Shown here: piece by piece, positions 1-11,996 of the stretch | Layout: each line of letters begins with the position of its first letter | How positions within the stretch are numbered: position 1 is the first letter of the stretch | NCBI GenBank assembly: GCA_016748015.1 | Contig: JAAOMT010000570.1 | Span: forward strand, 527,253-591,252 | Reading direction: 5' to 3' | Origin: Geosiphon pyriformis | Lineage: Eukaryota > Glomeromycota > Glomeromycetes > Archaeosporales > Geosiphonaceae | Length of the DNA stretch: 64,000 nt | Translations under genes and position numbers: made by a program | The notes under the pieces: generated by a model | Told to the model about the DNA's origin: nothing | Database searches by the model: none | The model's input: the letters and a program-made list of their open reading frames with translations, nothing else

Positions 1-1477
1 CAAATAAACTGGTTGAGGATCTGGGGTTCTGTGAAATACACAGCATTAATGGCTTGAATTTGGTGTAGAACTTTATAAAAGCATCCTAGGTATGTTGTGA
101 CTGCTTCAGTATTATTCTGTTTGATGGTGGTAAAAGTATTGACTAGACAATTAATACTGTTATTGTTGTTAAAATATCCCAGAAAGGCAGTTTTGAATTA
201 TTAGAATGTTTGTGGTCTGGCAGCTAAATTCTGGTACCAAGAATTAGTAGTTTCTTTGAGAAAGTATGGTATTGCCTGTAGGGCTCTGGTGTCATCCCAA
301 TTGTTTACTATGATGGCCTTGGAGACATTATTGATCCATGCTTGAGCATCGTCTTCTTTACCAGTAAAGTTTTCTAACTTTGCGATGGGTGCATAGGCTA
401 TTTGGTTTACGTTTAGTTGTTGTGGTGGCTGTTGTAGCAGTTGTTGTTGCAGTGGTGGTTGCTAAGATGGTTCTTGTGGCTGATGAATTTGCGGATTCAG
501 TTGTTGAGATGGCTGCTGAATGGGTTTGACTATCAGATCAATTGGTGGGTAATCGATGACAATATTTGGAGGTACGTTTGGCTGATTAATTAAATCGGGT
601 TTCTGATTGTTTTGATTTTGCTGAGTTCTAATATTCGGAGTTTCAATTTCCAGATTTTCTATGTTCGGATTTTGCGGAGTTTGAATGTTTGGGGTTCCAA
701 ATTTCGAGTTTTCTGAGATCAGGTTTTGGTAAGTAAATCCTTGATCTTTACTTCCTTTCTCTTCTTCCTTTGATAATTCTCACGGAGTAGCAGCTTTGAA
801 ATCTGGTTGGGGTAGTAGTAATTGAATTCCTAATGGCATTGGGGATTGTAATTTAAATCCTTCAAAATACGCACCATATGGTTCTAGTAAGTCTTCTTTC
901 TGTTGGTTGCTTTGGAACTGAAATCTTCCAAATGTTGATGTTGTATTTGATGTGGACACATCTGCTGATAAAATGTTAATGGCACTTCCAGGTATGTAGT
1001 GATATGATGGAGTGGTTGGTGATTCTACTCTGTGTTTCTTCCAACTAGGTAACTGTATTCCTTTTGGTGTTGCTACTGGTATTTGTATTCTTTTTTTACT
1101 TTTGTCTGCATAGGTAATGGGAAATTGTTGTTGTGTGTATCTTTTAATGGTTTGATTAATTTTCCTAATGATTGGGGCAAAACTGTAATTTCTTGGTAAA
1201 CTGGTGTGTTGAAATAATTCTGTATAGAAATTTTCTCTTGCTGACTTGATATTAATAGTTCCTCCTAAACAGTCTTTAATTTTATTGTTGACATAATAGT
1301 TGAAAGCTGATTCAGCTGGGTAGTGATTACTGTTTAATCCTAATTGTTGGTTGTATTGTTGAAACAAAAATTTTGCGAATCCTAAGTGGTTGGCTTCTAT
1401 AATTTTTGATTCTGCCACATTTGGATGGTGTTGTTGACACTGGTTCTCTGTAGGATTATACCTCACAGGGAGCACCA
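1..1477 (-). pseudogene. Gag of gypsy element A (broken, runs off the window)
   Basis: Gag of a Ty3/gypsy element, the capsid protein that packages element RNA. The frame is open for about 232 codons from the primer-binding site to a TGA at 780-782. It continues in the same frame through a Gln/Pro/Asn-rich linker, a TAG at 462-464 and a TAA-TAA pair at 198-203. The capsid part (about 420 down to 1) reads like retrotransposon Gag: AQAWINNV, then NNWDDTRALQAIPYFL, then AVTTYLGCF. No ATG occurs in the first 200 codons, so the start is unresolved. The stops sit where Gln or Asn/Asp would be expected, so this is decay. The zinc knuckle, pol and the other LTR lie left of the window. The element class is well supported; the fine family is from memory of Glomeromycotina retroelements. 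Confidence 0.8.
1461..1477 (-). promoter_or_regulatory. Primer-binding site of element A
   Basis: Read on the minus strand, TGGTGCTCCCTGTGAGG begins two bases inside the LTR edge, as a retrotransposon primer-binding site should. It would pair with a tRNA 3' end of sequence CCTCACAGGGAGCACCA. Element F has the same arrangement, including the two-base spacer, with a different tRNA complement. Which tRNA is meant was not determined. Confidence 0.65.
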
Positions 1478-1479
1478 AA

Positions 1480-2432
1480 TATTACAGGTAATTTTTTGGG
1501 GTGGTAGTTGAATAGCAAACCCGTAACTTGGTGCTCAAAGCAATTAGTGCAGATAATGATCTAAAGGTATTTTATCTAAAGGTTTTCCAATTAAGTTCTT
1601 TGTATAATGGACAGAGATTCAATGGTAATAGTTTATTAGTAGTTTTCTGAAACCATAGTTTCATCGATTGCTTGTTCAGCTTGATAATTGATGATTCTCC
1701 TAGTATGATATTCTCCATAAGTATATACCAGTACTGTTTTCTAATGTCAGTTCTTCTGTAAGTCCTCCAAGAATAAGTATTGTTTAAGCAAGTTTATTCC
1801 TCTATAAGTTCTCCAAGAGTAAGTATTGTTTTAAGTAAGTTTTATTCCTTCATAAGTTCTCTAAGAGTAAATCCTTTAATCAAGTTTGTAGACAACAAAG
1901 AAAATACAGAAAAGATAAAAGAGAAAATAAAAAATAAGCCAAGGCAATTTGCAAGTTAGTATCTTGTTAATAGCCATGATCAAAAGTTATTGTTCCAGTA
2001 TGGTTAAGTATTAGCTACTATCAAGATAAAGTGTTGATAGTAAAGAATGAATTTGATATAACAAATAATTATTTATTTGAGGATTGTGGTAACTAAGCTA
2101 AGGATTCTTGGTGTCAATTCTGTTTTTTCTGCTTCTAACACTATTACTATATATACATATTTAAAATTCCTCAATTCTTCAATTTCTTGTGACAGGAATC
2201 CTGTGATTCCTGGAATTCTGCGATTCCTGATGAGAGGAATCCTGGAATTCTGGAATTCTGTGATTTCTCGCTGAAGAATCCTGAAATTCCTGGAATTCTG
2301 CAATTTCTCTGAGAGAAATCCTGGAATTCCATATTTACTATGTCTATTTTTGATTGGCTAATCTCTACTTGTTAATAATAATATACTTCCTCTATTCTAT
2401 GAGTAACATCAGCCTTTAAACTAATAAGTGCA
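1480..2432 (-). repeat. 5' LTR of gypsy element A
   Basis: About 950 bp between the primer-binding site and the place where coding sequence of element B begins. It aligns along its length with the solo LTR at 19419-20223: the 'gtaacttggtgctc' region, 'ttctttgtataatgga', the TATA stretch 'actatatatacat' and the end 'gagtaaca...aagtgca'. Transcription of the element is leftward; the TATA-like GTATATATAGT on the minus strand (about 2141-2153) fits a U3 promoter. It contains three imperfect copies of a roughly 50-bp repeat (about 1750-1880) and a cluster of GGAATTCC-type repeats (about 2185-2335). The right edge is set by homology and may be off by some bases. Confidence 0.7.
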
Positions 2433-3330
2433 CCTCCAAAGAGTGAGAGTACAAGCCAACCAAAAGAAAATCTTTTTTACACTTTTAACTTAATTGACAA
2501 TAACCATGATATGAATAAACTGGCTATTAATTCCTTTGACTTAACAAGAAAGAAGAAGAAAACCAAAGTTGATTTTGTTCTAGATTCTAACAAAGCCTTA
2601 ATTTCTACTGCTAATAACAATAAACCACCAAAAGCCAAATTTTTTAAGAATCCTTCAAAGTTGGAACCTCTAAAAATAGCACAAAAATCTGGTTCTTATT
2701 CTGTTGTTAAAAACTTTATGAAAACACCTGTTCATATTATCTTTGGCCAGTTAATGACCCATTCCCAATTCAAAAAAGACCTTCACAAATCTTTGATTCT
2801 CAAGAAAAAGACACCAAAGACCAACAAGCATCCATACCAAGCTGAACTTGCTGACAACAGCAATATTATCTCTTTTATTTGTAAAGCCCAAGTGGCTGGT
2901 TACTTTATTGATCTGATTCTGGATAGTAGATTATTTGTTAACATCATTGCCAAATACTTCTTAGAAGCAATTGGCAGAAAGATTGATGAACCATCCACAA
3001 GACCAATGACCAACATACATGATGACAAAAAAAAGGGCTTGGTATAACCAAAGCTATTTCTGTTCACATCAATGGCATTAGTATTAAGACTAACATAGAA
3101 GTATTTAAAACAAAAGAATACACTATTATTGTTGGCAATGAATGGCTTAAGAAGACAAAAGTCTTGCTTGATTATAAACTTTGTGAGCTAACTATCAGAT
3201 GTGGTAAAAAACCCATTGTGATTAAATGTTACTATTGGACAACTTTTTCAGTACCCAAGCAAAACCAAGAAAAAAAACAATCAGATAAATCAGATGATGA
3301 TGAGAGTGATGAAAAAGAAGATTAAGAAGA
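2433..3330 (+). pseudogene. Gag end and protease of gypsy element B
   Basis: Reading starts right at the edge of LTR A (PKSESTSQPKENLF...) and continues into a frame open from 2511 to 3047. Residues about 120-178 of that frame are a retroviral-type aspartic protease: YFIDLILDSR followed by NIIAKYFLEAIGR. The catalytic DSG triad reads DSR (GAT AGT AGA at 2922-2930), so the enzyme is dead. After a frameshift near 3045 the protease tail continues (EYTIIVGNEWLKK) and ends in an acidic linker with a TAA near 3323. The missing 5' half of gag is best explained by insertion of element A, not by truncation. Confidence 0.75.
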
Positions 3331-4640
3331 ACAAAAAAAAACTGCTAAACTCATCTATACTATTTTCACCAGCAACAACAAGCTACTGGACAATATTAAA
3401 GCTGACAAAGAAGAAATCATGGTAAATAGCAAGCTGATTTGCTGGCCCTACTATAATATCCTCAAAAAAATTTTTGATAGAAAACCTGACAAGAAAGCAA
3501 AATACAGTTATTAGTAATATGGCCTTTGTGCCAGGTGCTGGTGCAATAAATCTTTGTATTCTTTTAGTGATGAATACAAGTTCTGTCTGATCTATTACAA
3601 AGATTGGGAGTTAATTATTTTAATACCCAAAGAAGAATTAAAAGAAATACAGAAGTCTTTTGAGAATGAACTATTTGAAATCCAATTACTAGTTACAGAA
3701 CAAAAAAAACCTTTTCCTAAAGAAAGAAAAGTGGACATTGAAAATCTGTTGGCCAGAAACAGCCCAGTTATCTCAAAAAAAGATAATATCTCTGGATGAA
3801 CCCATGTAATACAACACACCATCACCACCAAAAAAACTTGTCCCATCTATTTGAAGTCTTATCAATCCAATTAATACAATGATAAGTTTATCAAGAAAGA
3901 GATAAACCAGATAAAAGATCTTGAATTCATACAAGATACTAAGAGTAAATAGACTTTCCCAGTTGTAGTAGTATTCAAGAAAGATGGAACCCTATGCTTC
4001 TGTGTTAACTACTGCTAATTAAATACTATTACTATAAAAGACATGTATCTACTCCCCAAAATTAATGCAATGTTAGATAAATTCAATAGTGCTGCTTTTT
4101 TTTTAATTATTGACTTAACTACTGAATTCTGACAAGTAAAGATGGATCTGAAAAGCAAAAAGAAAACTGCTTTTATTACCAAGTATGGCATCTATAAATT
4201 CACAGTCATGTCTTTTGGTCTCACTAATGTTTCTTTCACCTTTTAATGCTTAATGGACAAAGTGTTTGAATTAGTAAAAAAAAACTTTGTTCTAGTCTAC
4301 TTGGACAACATAATAGTATACTCAAAAACATGAGATGAACATTTTGAACACTTACAAAAAGTTTTTGACTTACTTAGAAATGCTGGTCTTAAGATCAACC
4401 CAATCAAATTTTTTTTTGGATGTTAATCCACCCAGTTCTTTGGTTATTTTATTATAAAAGATGGGATCTTCCTTGACTTAACTAAAGTTAAAAAAGTCCA
4501 GAACATTAGACAACCAATAAATGTTCTTAAACTATGCTTTTTCCTTGGTTTGGCTTCTTATTATCACAAATTTATTAAGGATTTCTCCAAAATTGTCTTT
4601 CTTTTTAATCAACTACTCAAGAAAAATGTCAATTATTAAC
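3331..4640 (+). pseudogene. Linker and reverse transcriptase of gypsy element B
   Basis: The linker contains a partly open piece (3554-3799: LIYYKDWELIILIPKEELK... ARNSPVIS). It is followed by the reverse transcriptase in several broken segments: FCVNYC, NTITIKDMYLLPKINAMLDKF, FLIIDLTTEF-stop-QVKMD, TAFITKYGIYKF, MSFGLTN. The active-site box reads YLDN (4298-4309) where YxDD is required, a single G-to-A change from Asp. Stops replace Gln or Trp (after TTEF, after SFTF, after YSKT). The connection domain follows (FLGLASYYHKFIKDFSKI). RT identity is certain from motif order; it cannot be active. Confidence 0.8.
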
Positions 4641-5100
4641 AAAGCATTCATCAACAAAAAGCTTTTGAAATTTTGAAAAAAAAACTTGTTATTGAACCAA
4701 TTCTTAAGCAACCTAATTTAGACCAACCTTTTATTCTCCACACTGATACATTTGGCTATAGACTTAGTGCTGTCTTTTTACAGAAAGATGAAAATGACAG
4801 AGAACATGTCATAGTATATGCCAGTAGATTCTTTACACCAGCAGAAAAAAACTATTTAGTAATGGAACAAGAATGTTTAGCAGTAGTTTGGGTTACTAGT
4901 TACTGGAATCAATATTTTCTTGGTGTAAAATTCTTAATAGTAACAGATCATCAAGCCTTGGTTTGGCTGCACAATAAAAAAAAGCTAGAACACAAACAAA
5001 TAACTTGCTGGATACTTCATTTGAATAAATTTGACTATGATATTCAACACTACAAAGAAGCAAATTATTAAAATGCTGATGCTTCTTCTAAACTTACCAT
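4641..5100 (+). pseudogene. RNase H of gypsy element B
   Basis: Ty3-type RNase H directly downstream of the RT, open from 4673 to 5071. Recognisable blocks are FILHTDTFGYRLSAVFLQKD (first catalytic Asp kept), HVIVYASRFFTPAEKNY, EQECLAVVWV (catalytic Glu kept) and FLIVTDHQALVWL (second Asp kept). The last part, DIQHYKEANY then a stop then NADASSKL, matches the usual end with the final Asp. This is the least damaged domain of element B. It would cleave the RNA of RNA/DNA hybrids during reverse transcription. Confidence 0.78.
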
Positions 5101-5269
5101 TCAGTAATAGTACAATCCTTAACCAAATCAACTTAATTATTAATAATACTCTTATAAACAAATACAATAATGGACTTGGACAACTATTTTGCCTTAATGG
5201 AATTTTTGGGTAAAGGACAATATCCACTAAAATACACTTGACAGCAAAGAAAACATTTGCACAAACAAT

Positions 5270-6480
5270 CAAATTTCTATTTAATCTACCAGAACCAATT
5301 ATATAAAAGAAACAGAAAAAATTCTAACTATTTCTAAAGGGTCATCAGATTTGAAAAAAGAGAAATTGTAATATACAACATGCATACTGACTTATTAACT
5401 AGACACTTTGGAAAAACAAAAACAATTCAAAAAACCTTAGCTCACTATTATTAATCTATTTTAGAAAAAGATATTGCTAAATATATCAAAACTTATAACA
5501 TCTACCAAAGAAAAAACAAACTCAATTGCAAAGAAGATATTCATTCAATTTTTGTTGGTCAATTATTTGACAAAATTGGTATAAATGTTGTTGGATCTTT
5601 AACAATAACTTCTAATGGCAACAGATACATTATTACAGCTACTAACTATCTTACAAAATGGGTAGAAACAAGGGCCACTCCAAACTAAACAGCAGTTTCA
5701 ATAGCCAATTTCATTTATGAAGATATCATCTGCTATTATGGCTGCCCTAAAGAACTTTTATCTGATAGAGGAAGAGTTTTTCTCAATATACTGGTTGAAG
5801 AACTTTGTAGAAAAATGGGAATACATTATAAACTTTTTTCTTCTTATTACTCTCAAACAAATGGTTTAATAGACCGTTTTAATAGAACACTATGTGAAAC
5901 CTTAGCCAAAACCAGTAAAGAAACAAACTTATGAGACAAAATACTACTTTCAGCTTTGTTTGCTTATAGAACTGTGAATCATGACATAACAAGTTATAAA
6001 CTTTTTTATCTGTTCTATGAACACATGGCAATACTACCAATAAAAACTGACAGTAAAACAATACCCTTTGAAGAAATCACAATAGAGAATTATAAAGACA
6101 TTTTGCAAAGAAAACTTGGTACTATTCTTAACTCCTTAGTAGAAGCACGAATAATTGCTTTTAAAAAAATAAAACAGTTGCAGGAAAAGCTTAAAAAGAA
6201 GAAAACCTATAAAATACTTTTTTAAGTGTTGGTAACTTGGTATTAAAATACTATTTAGACAGAAACAATGTCAATAATGATAAATTCTCTAATCAGTGGA
6301 AAAAACTCTTTATAGTCAACAAAGTTTTAAACAATAATTTTTATATTCTTTAAGATTAATTCAGAACAATCTTCAATGATTGTTCTGTTCATAGTATACA
6401 ACTCAAGAAATATTATAAATAACCTGATTGGTTGTCTGTTGTGGTAATACCAACCCAAATGATCAGCAAAAATCAAGTAT
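5270..6480 (+). pseudogene. Integrase of gypsy element B
   Basis: Integrase, the enzyme that inserts the cDNA. The N-terminal HHCC zinc domain starts with the two His (TDLLTRHFGK), but both Cys are Tyr (TYNIYQ, codons 5494-5496 and 5503-5505). In the DDE core, the first Asp is Asn (GINVVGS, 5584-5586), the second is kept (LLSDRG, 5764-5766) and the Glu is Asp (GLIDRFN, 5872-5874). Internal stops lie near 5687 and 5931. A C-terminal stretch is open from 5956 to 6225 and is followed by a degraded tail (KFSNQWKKLFIV... QLKKYYK) typical of gypsy integrases. Identity is secure; it is inactive on three counts. Confidence 0.8.
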
Positions 6481-7560
6481 AAATAAATGCACTATTCCCA
6501 AAACAGAGGTATCTTTAATCAACATAAACAATTATTTTCTGAATCAAAACATTTAAAATGCTTTTTATATTCTCCATAAGTATTGGATCAAAAACTATCC
6601 AAATGCTACTCTGACCATTGGAAAACAAACCACTATAATTGATAACAGTAGAACACATACTGTTATTAGACCAAAAAAACCATTACCAAAAGAGAAAGAA
6701 TTGGTAGCAAAATAGATAAATATCTGTTGAAAAGTATAACAGCAATTATACTCCTACTTTCCAACACAATTGGAAAAACACTCAAAAAAATCTTACCCAT
6801 AAACAAAAACTTGTCATATAGAAGGCAATTAGAACTTTATAGTTACTTTGATAAAATCATAGAGGATATAAAACTCATGAAAAAACAACTTTAAAGATGC
6901 AGGCAAAAATTTTGGGCATTATATGATTAAATGTTTTAAGAGTTTTAACTATTACTAGAAGAGCCAAAATTCTAATACAAAGATTTGGTTTTTTGGATAC
7001 AAAACTTATTTTGTCTTAAGTATTATATACTCTATTCACAAAAAACTTCAACAAACTAGTTAGCTTTAAGTTAAATAAAACTTTTTAAATAGATTATACC
7101 ATGAATAGCTTAATTTCACCAGAACTTAATCTCTTTGGAAAGGATAATATTACAGTTGAAACTTATACTTCTTATTAATTATCACATGTATTAGCTATTG
7201 ATATCATATAATTAGCCACTCTATTTTTAGATAGTAATCATTGACCTGATTAATAACTTGACTATTGACCTAGTTGTTAACCTAATTATTGATCATTTTT
7301 GATAGCTATATAAGTGATGAATTTCTTAGCTATAGAAAAACATGTAAGAATTAAAAAAATAAAATAACAACTTCATCTCAATTCTTCTTTTTTTACTAAT
7401 TTCTCTTTCTCTAACTTTAAGTATCTGAACATTTTAGGATAAAAAACTACTTGTTGGTTATTTTCTATCTTTTTCCTGAAACATATAATTGTAACATTTG
7501 AAGATTATTAAATAAAATATAATTAAAGAATACATCTAATACCTAATATTGAATGCTAAG
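6481..7560 (+). other. Downstream part of element B: decayed reading frame and LTR-like end
   Basis: No intact gene. The first 450 bases still read as a broken frame in phase with a protein (NAFYILHKYWIKNYPN..., TVIRPKKPLPKEKELVAK) that I do not recognise; it sits where element F also carries an extra ORF. From about 7080 the sequence has LTR-like properties: three tandem 24-base units around 'ttgacctagttgttaac' (about 7245-7305), a TATA box (gctatataag, about 7308), a pyrimidine-rich tract and a possible 'gtaaca' end near 7496. No matching 5' LTR is visible in the window, so the LTR call is tentative. Confidence 0.4.
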
Positions 7561-9620
7561 AGCACCGATATAAGGCATAGAATTATACCAGTGTGTAATC
7601 ATTTGTTGACAATACAAATTATTCCTCTACCTTCAGATTTCCTGGTTATTTTTTGAAAAGTATAGTGACTAAAATATTTTATAAGACTAATCTCACATAT
7701 TAAATCTATACTTATTCAATTCACTCTTTAAAGTTGAATTCTCTTTGATTCCTTTCATTATCCTATAATTTGTTCTTCCTTGCTATCTATTAACTTGTTA
7801 CTCCAACTCATAATATTATGATTCAAGAATTTAATAAAATTATAAATAATATAAATTATTTAATTATAAAATAATAAAGTAATAATTTTAGAAAAGTAAT
7901 AATTAATATAGCAATAATTACCAAATAATATTAACAGCAAGTATTATCTTATAATAACAATAAGTATTATTATATAATAACAACAAATATTATTTTATAA
8001 TAATAGTAAATACTATGTTAAAATATTAAAAAAAAGTATTATAATATGTTTTTTTATAAAATTACAAATATATATATATATAATAATTTTAATATAAAAA
8101 AAAACAACAATTCAACAAATTAATATTCTATTTTAATTATTTTTTAGTCTTTATTTTTAATAAATATTTAAAAAAATCTTTAAAAAAAAAGAATTAAGAA
8201 TTAATATTAAAAACTAAATTATTATAATTAAAAATATTAAAAAACTCATTTGTATTATTTAAATAACATTATTATTTATTAACTGAATTTTTAAAAAAAA
8301 TAATTCTTAATTAAAATTATTTATATTATTACTAATTAATAAAAACTTTGTTGTAAAAATTAAAAAAAATATTAAAAAATATTAATATTTTGTATTTTTA
8401 AATTAAAAAAACACTTAAGACAATAGTAAAAATAATTTCAAAGAAGATTTTATAATCACAAGTAGATTTTAAATTGGTTTTTTAAAAAAAATATATAAAT
8501 ATACAGAATAATTAAAAATTAACTTATATTATAATATTAATAAAAAAGTTTTTAATATAATATAGTATTATTACACAAATAAAATTAAAAAACTTACAAA
8601 AAACTAATTGCAATTAAAATAAGAGTATTGATAATTAAATATACTAAAAAAACAAATCTGTAATATTAAATAATAATTTTTTTAAATATTTATATTAACA
8701 TATTAAGTTTTAATAAACAAATTTAAATACTAATTTGGTATTAACTTTTTATATTGCTTTAACTTTTGACTATTTAGTAAAATTATTTATAATAATAGCA
8801 ATATATTTGTTGTTTTTAAATTTATAAATAATAGTTTAATTAAGTTAATTTTATTTTTATTAAATAGTTGTTTAACTTTAATTGTTTTTAATAGTTTATT
8901 TGATTTTATTTTTTCTTTTTTTTTTAGTAAACATTATAATTTTGTATATATTAAATTATATTTGAATACATATTTAATTAATAATACAGTTTTTTGGTTT
9001 TTTTTATTATTGTTTTATAATTAAAATATTTTGTTATTAAATATAAATATATATTAAACAAAATTGTTATTTTTTTGGTTTTATAATTATTTTTAAAGAG
9101 TTGTTTGGTTTTTATTAATTTTTTTAATATGATATATTCTAATAAATAAAATAATATTTTATTTGATAATATATTTTATTTGTTTATTCTAAGATTATTT
9201 TTCTTTAAATTATTAAATATTAATATATTAATATAATTTTTAATAAGTTTGATTGTTTATTTTGTTGAATTTTTAATAATAAATAATTTGAATTTTTTAT
9301 ATTTGTTTTATTTGTAATAAACAATTAGTATTTTTATTTTTATAATAAATTTGTATTTAAATAACAAGAATATAATTTTTTATTTAGTGTTTTTATTGTT
9401 TATTAGTTTTTTTTTGTAGTAATATCAACTTTTTATAATTTAAATAAACATTAAATTCTTTGTAAAAATATTTTTTTTACTTTAAAATAATTTAATATAT
9501 TATTAAATATATTAGTATTAAGATTTTATAAGTTTATTCAGTTAAATTTAAGCTTTAATTAACATATATTACTGAATATTTTCATTTATTTAATTTTTAT
9601 TGTAATAATACTTCTTTCAA
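7560..9620. other. AT-rich spacer without genes
   Basis: Almost pure A/T with essentially no CpG and no open frame of interest. The only structure I can support is the repeat pair listed separately (7855-8690 against 9620-9910 and 17800-18250). The rest may be transposon sequence eroded beyond recognition, but I cannot assign it. Confidence 0.7.
7855..8690 (+). repeat. Unoccupied copy of the LINE C insertion locus (U+X repeat)
   Basis: The left third (to about 8165) aligns with 9620-9910, just before LINE C. The rest (about 8165-8690) aligns with 17800-18250, just after the LINE C tail. Anchors on the left are 'tattataatatgttttttt' and 'aattacaaatatatatata'; on the right 'attaaaaaacttacaa' and 'atatac(t/c)aaaaaaacaaa'. 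The two halves are contiguous here and separated by LINE C elsewhere, which is the signature of an empty paralogous site. Low complexity limits precision at the edges. Confidence 0.65.
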
Positions 9621-9910
9621 TACTGTTTTAATTATAATATTATAAAATAATAATCTTAAAAAAATAATAATTTACATAATAATATTTATTAAATAATAAT
9701 AATAGTAAATATTATCATATAATAACAATAAATATCATAATATAATAGCAACAAATACTATTTAAAACTATTTAAAATAGAGTATTATAATATGTTTTTT
9801 TGTAGAATTACAAATATATATATAAAATAGTTTTAATATTAAGAAAAATTATTTTTATATTTATTATTTTTTAGTTTTTACTTTTAATAAACAATAATTT
9901 TTTTAATAAT
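9620..9910 (+). repeat. Left flank of LINE C (U repeat)
   Basis: Direct repeat of 7855-8165. It ends where the more balanced sequence of LINE C begins (ctcttgttgatttcccagtc). It is interpreted as the genomic flank and not as LINE sequence, because its partner continues into the right-flank repeat without a LINE. Confidence 0.6.
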
Positions 9911-10035
9911 AAATAAAAAATTTTCTCTTGTTGATTTCCCAGTCACAACGAGAGTGAGATTTTGTCAAAGAAAAAGTTTCCCTTACTCTTTATTCTCTTC
10001 ATATTTTAATTATTTCTTCAAACATACCTTTATTT

Positions 10036-11996
10036 GTGAACATGGAACCAGTAAGTCATGTTGCTGGTGGCTTTAGATCTACTTTTGCTGGTTTGAGGAA
10101 CCAGCTTGATACAAAGAAGAAAAGGATGAATAGTGTATACTCTTACAGTGCATTTTACAAGAAGCCTAGAAATCCTAAGGTCAGCATCAGTGTGGTTGAT
10201 TTGTCTGCTGGTCTGTTGGGCCTGGCCAATATTGGTAACATTGACAGTAAGTTTTCGAAATCTTGGGGCAGTAAAATGGAAAGCAAAGTGAGTAGCATAG
10301 GTGGCCTGTCAGACTTGGAGAACATGAAGAATACTGTCACTGAAAAAACTAGTTATGCTGACTCAGACAATTTTGTGATCAATAACATGGAGGATGATAT
10401 CACACCCAGAAAAATGCACACTCGCACATATGTGCTAGGTCTATCTCCAAAAACTCTTTCATTTGACATTTTAAGTAGTAATAAGGATATGGTAGCTCTC
10501 CCACCTCCTAAGTTTAAAAGTTCTAATCAGCTGCCAAGTATCAAGTCACATGTTTTGGATAAAAGAAACTTTGAACCAGTAAAATCTTTTGCACTAGACA
10601 TTGAGCTTTCAGCTGTTCCAGAAAAATCTGTTAGTGACAAATTGATTGCAATAAAAAAATCTTTTATTGAGTTGATGGTTTTGGGGGGGCATTAACTCCC
10701 TCAAAATTTCCAAGGATTGTCAGAACTTTATTTACTTCTGAGTTTAGTATGAATAAGACAAAAGAATTGGCAATCTGTAAAAAAATTATTGTTAATAATG
10801 ATTTAAGAAAGGTAAACAGCCGTTCGAATTGGAAGATAATTATTAAGGAGATTCCAGTTAATCTTCCCAGATCAGCAATTGAATCAGTTTTTGCTAAGTT
10901 TGGTAAGATTGTGTTGATCAAGATACAATTGATTGGTTTGTGGTAGAAAGCTTTGGTTGAGTTTGAATCATCAGAGGTGGCTAGTTCAGTTGCTTCTAAA
11001 TGGTCTGTTCTCATGAAAAAAAATTCTATGTGAGTAGCATTGGCTGTTGAAAATAAACAATCTTGGGTGTTCAGGGATCAGCATAGAGCTTTGCTCTATA
11101 CTTTGCCAGTTGACACTACTGCTCATGATTTGTCTGGTTTACTTGATTCATATGATAAGAAAATCTGTTTTATTGGTTGCAATCTTAGCTCTTATGTCTA
11201 TAACAGATGTGGTGTGATTTGTTTTGCTGATGAAACATTCAAGTTGACTGCAATTAAATCTGTTCCAGTTTTTAAGGGTACAAGTTTAAGATGGGCTGGT
11301 CTTTCTCTGGCTTGTTGTGCCAAATGTAAACAATTTGGTCACATTTCTGATGTGTGTTTGTCTGGTGGAATTTCTGAGATTTGTGGGAAGCAAGTGGTGA
11401 CTGATCAAGATCGGGTCTGTTTGGCTGGTATTTATAAGAAAAAACATGCTCCCATTGCACATCTAGTTTCTTTTAGTGGTAAAACTTGGGTTCAAGTAGC
11501 TGGTGGTTTCTTTTCTCATGTTGCTTTCTTGGTTTCTTTTAATGCTACCCCATCCTTTGCTGTTGAGAACTCTCTATTTGCTCTTGCTCTGCCTGGTACC
11601 CAAGACTTGTATGGTCATTTGGTTTCTCTGAAATGCTCTTTAGAACTTTTGGCTAACCAAGTTTCTGGTATTTTGGTGAAATTGGGTTCCTTGGGATTGG
11701 TGTCTTTGGCAGCTGCATCTGGTGTTTCTTCTCCTGAGGTTCCTATGACTGTGGCTCCTGGTTTGGATTTGAATATGGTTTTGGATGGTGAATCAACAGT
11801 TTCCACCCCTTCTCCTTTGGTTGTTAATAATACAGCTACCACTATAAGTCCAAGTAGTTCTAAGGTTTTGACTACCAAAGTCGGTAGTTTGGAATCCAAA
11901 ATGATGGCTTTAGAAGTTTTGGTTGAGTCTGTTTTAGAAAAACTGGACTATTTGTGCTCAGATTTGGGTTTGTCGGCTGCCTTTACTTCTCAATAA
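10036..11996 (+). pseudogene. LINE C ORF1 (RNA-binding, CCHC zinc knuckle)
   Basis: The first ATG in the region starts MNMEPVSHVAGG. The protein is basic and Ser-rich for about 210 codons. It then shifts frame near 10670-10690 and continues as an RRM-like segment (IIIKEIPVNLPRSAIESVFAKFGKI), a retroviral-type knuckle (CAKCKQFGHISDVC, about 11321-11362) and a Thr/Ser-rich C-terminus ending in a Leu-heptad stretch (GSLESKMMALEVLVESVLEKL). Defects: a one-base loss around 10670 relative to copies D and E, TAG at 10944-10946 where D and E have Gln, and TGA at 11031-11033 where D has Arg. Its role is to bind element RNA. Family assignment by domain order is firm. Confidence 0.82.

Noticed and set aside
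7245-7305. A short tandem array as a possible protein-binding satellite
   Set aside because: Only three imperfect 24-base units next to a TATA box; better explained as part of a decayed LTR promoter.
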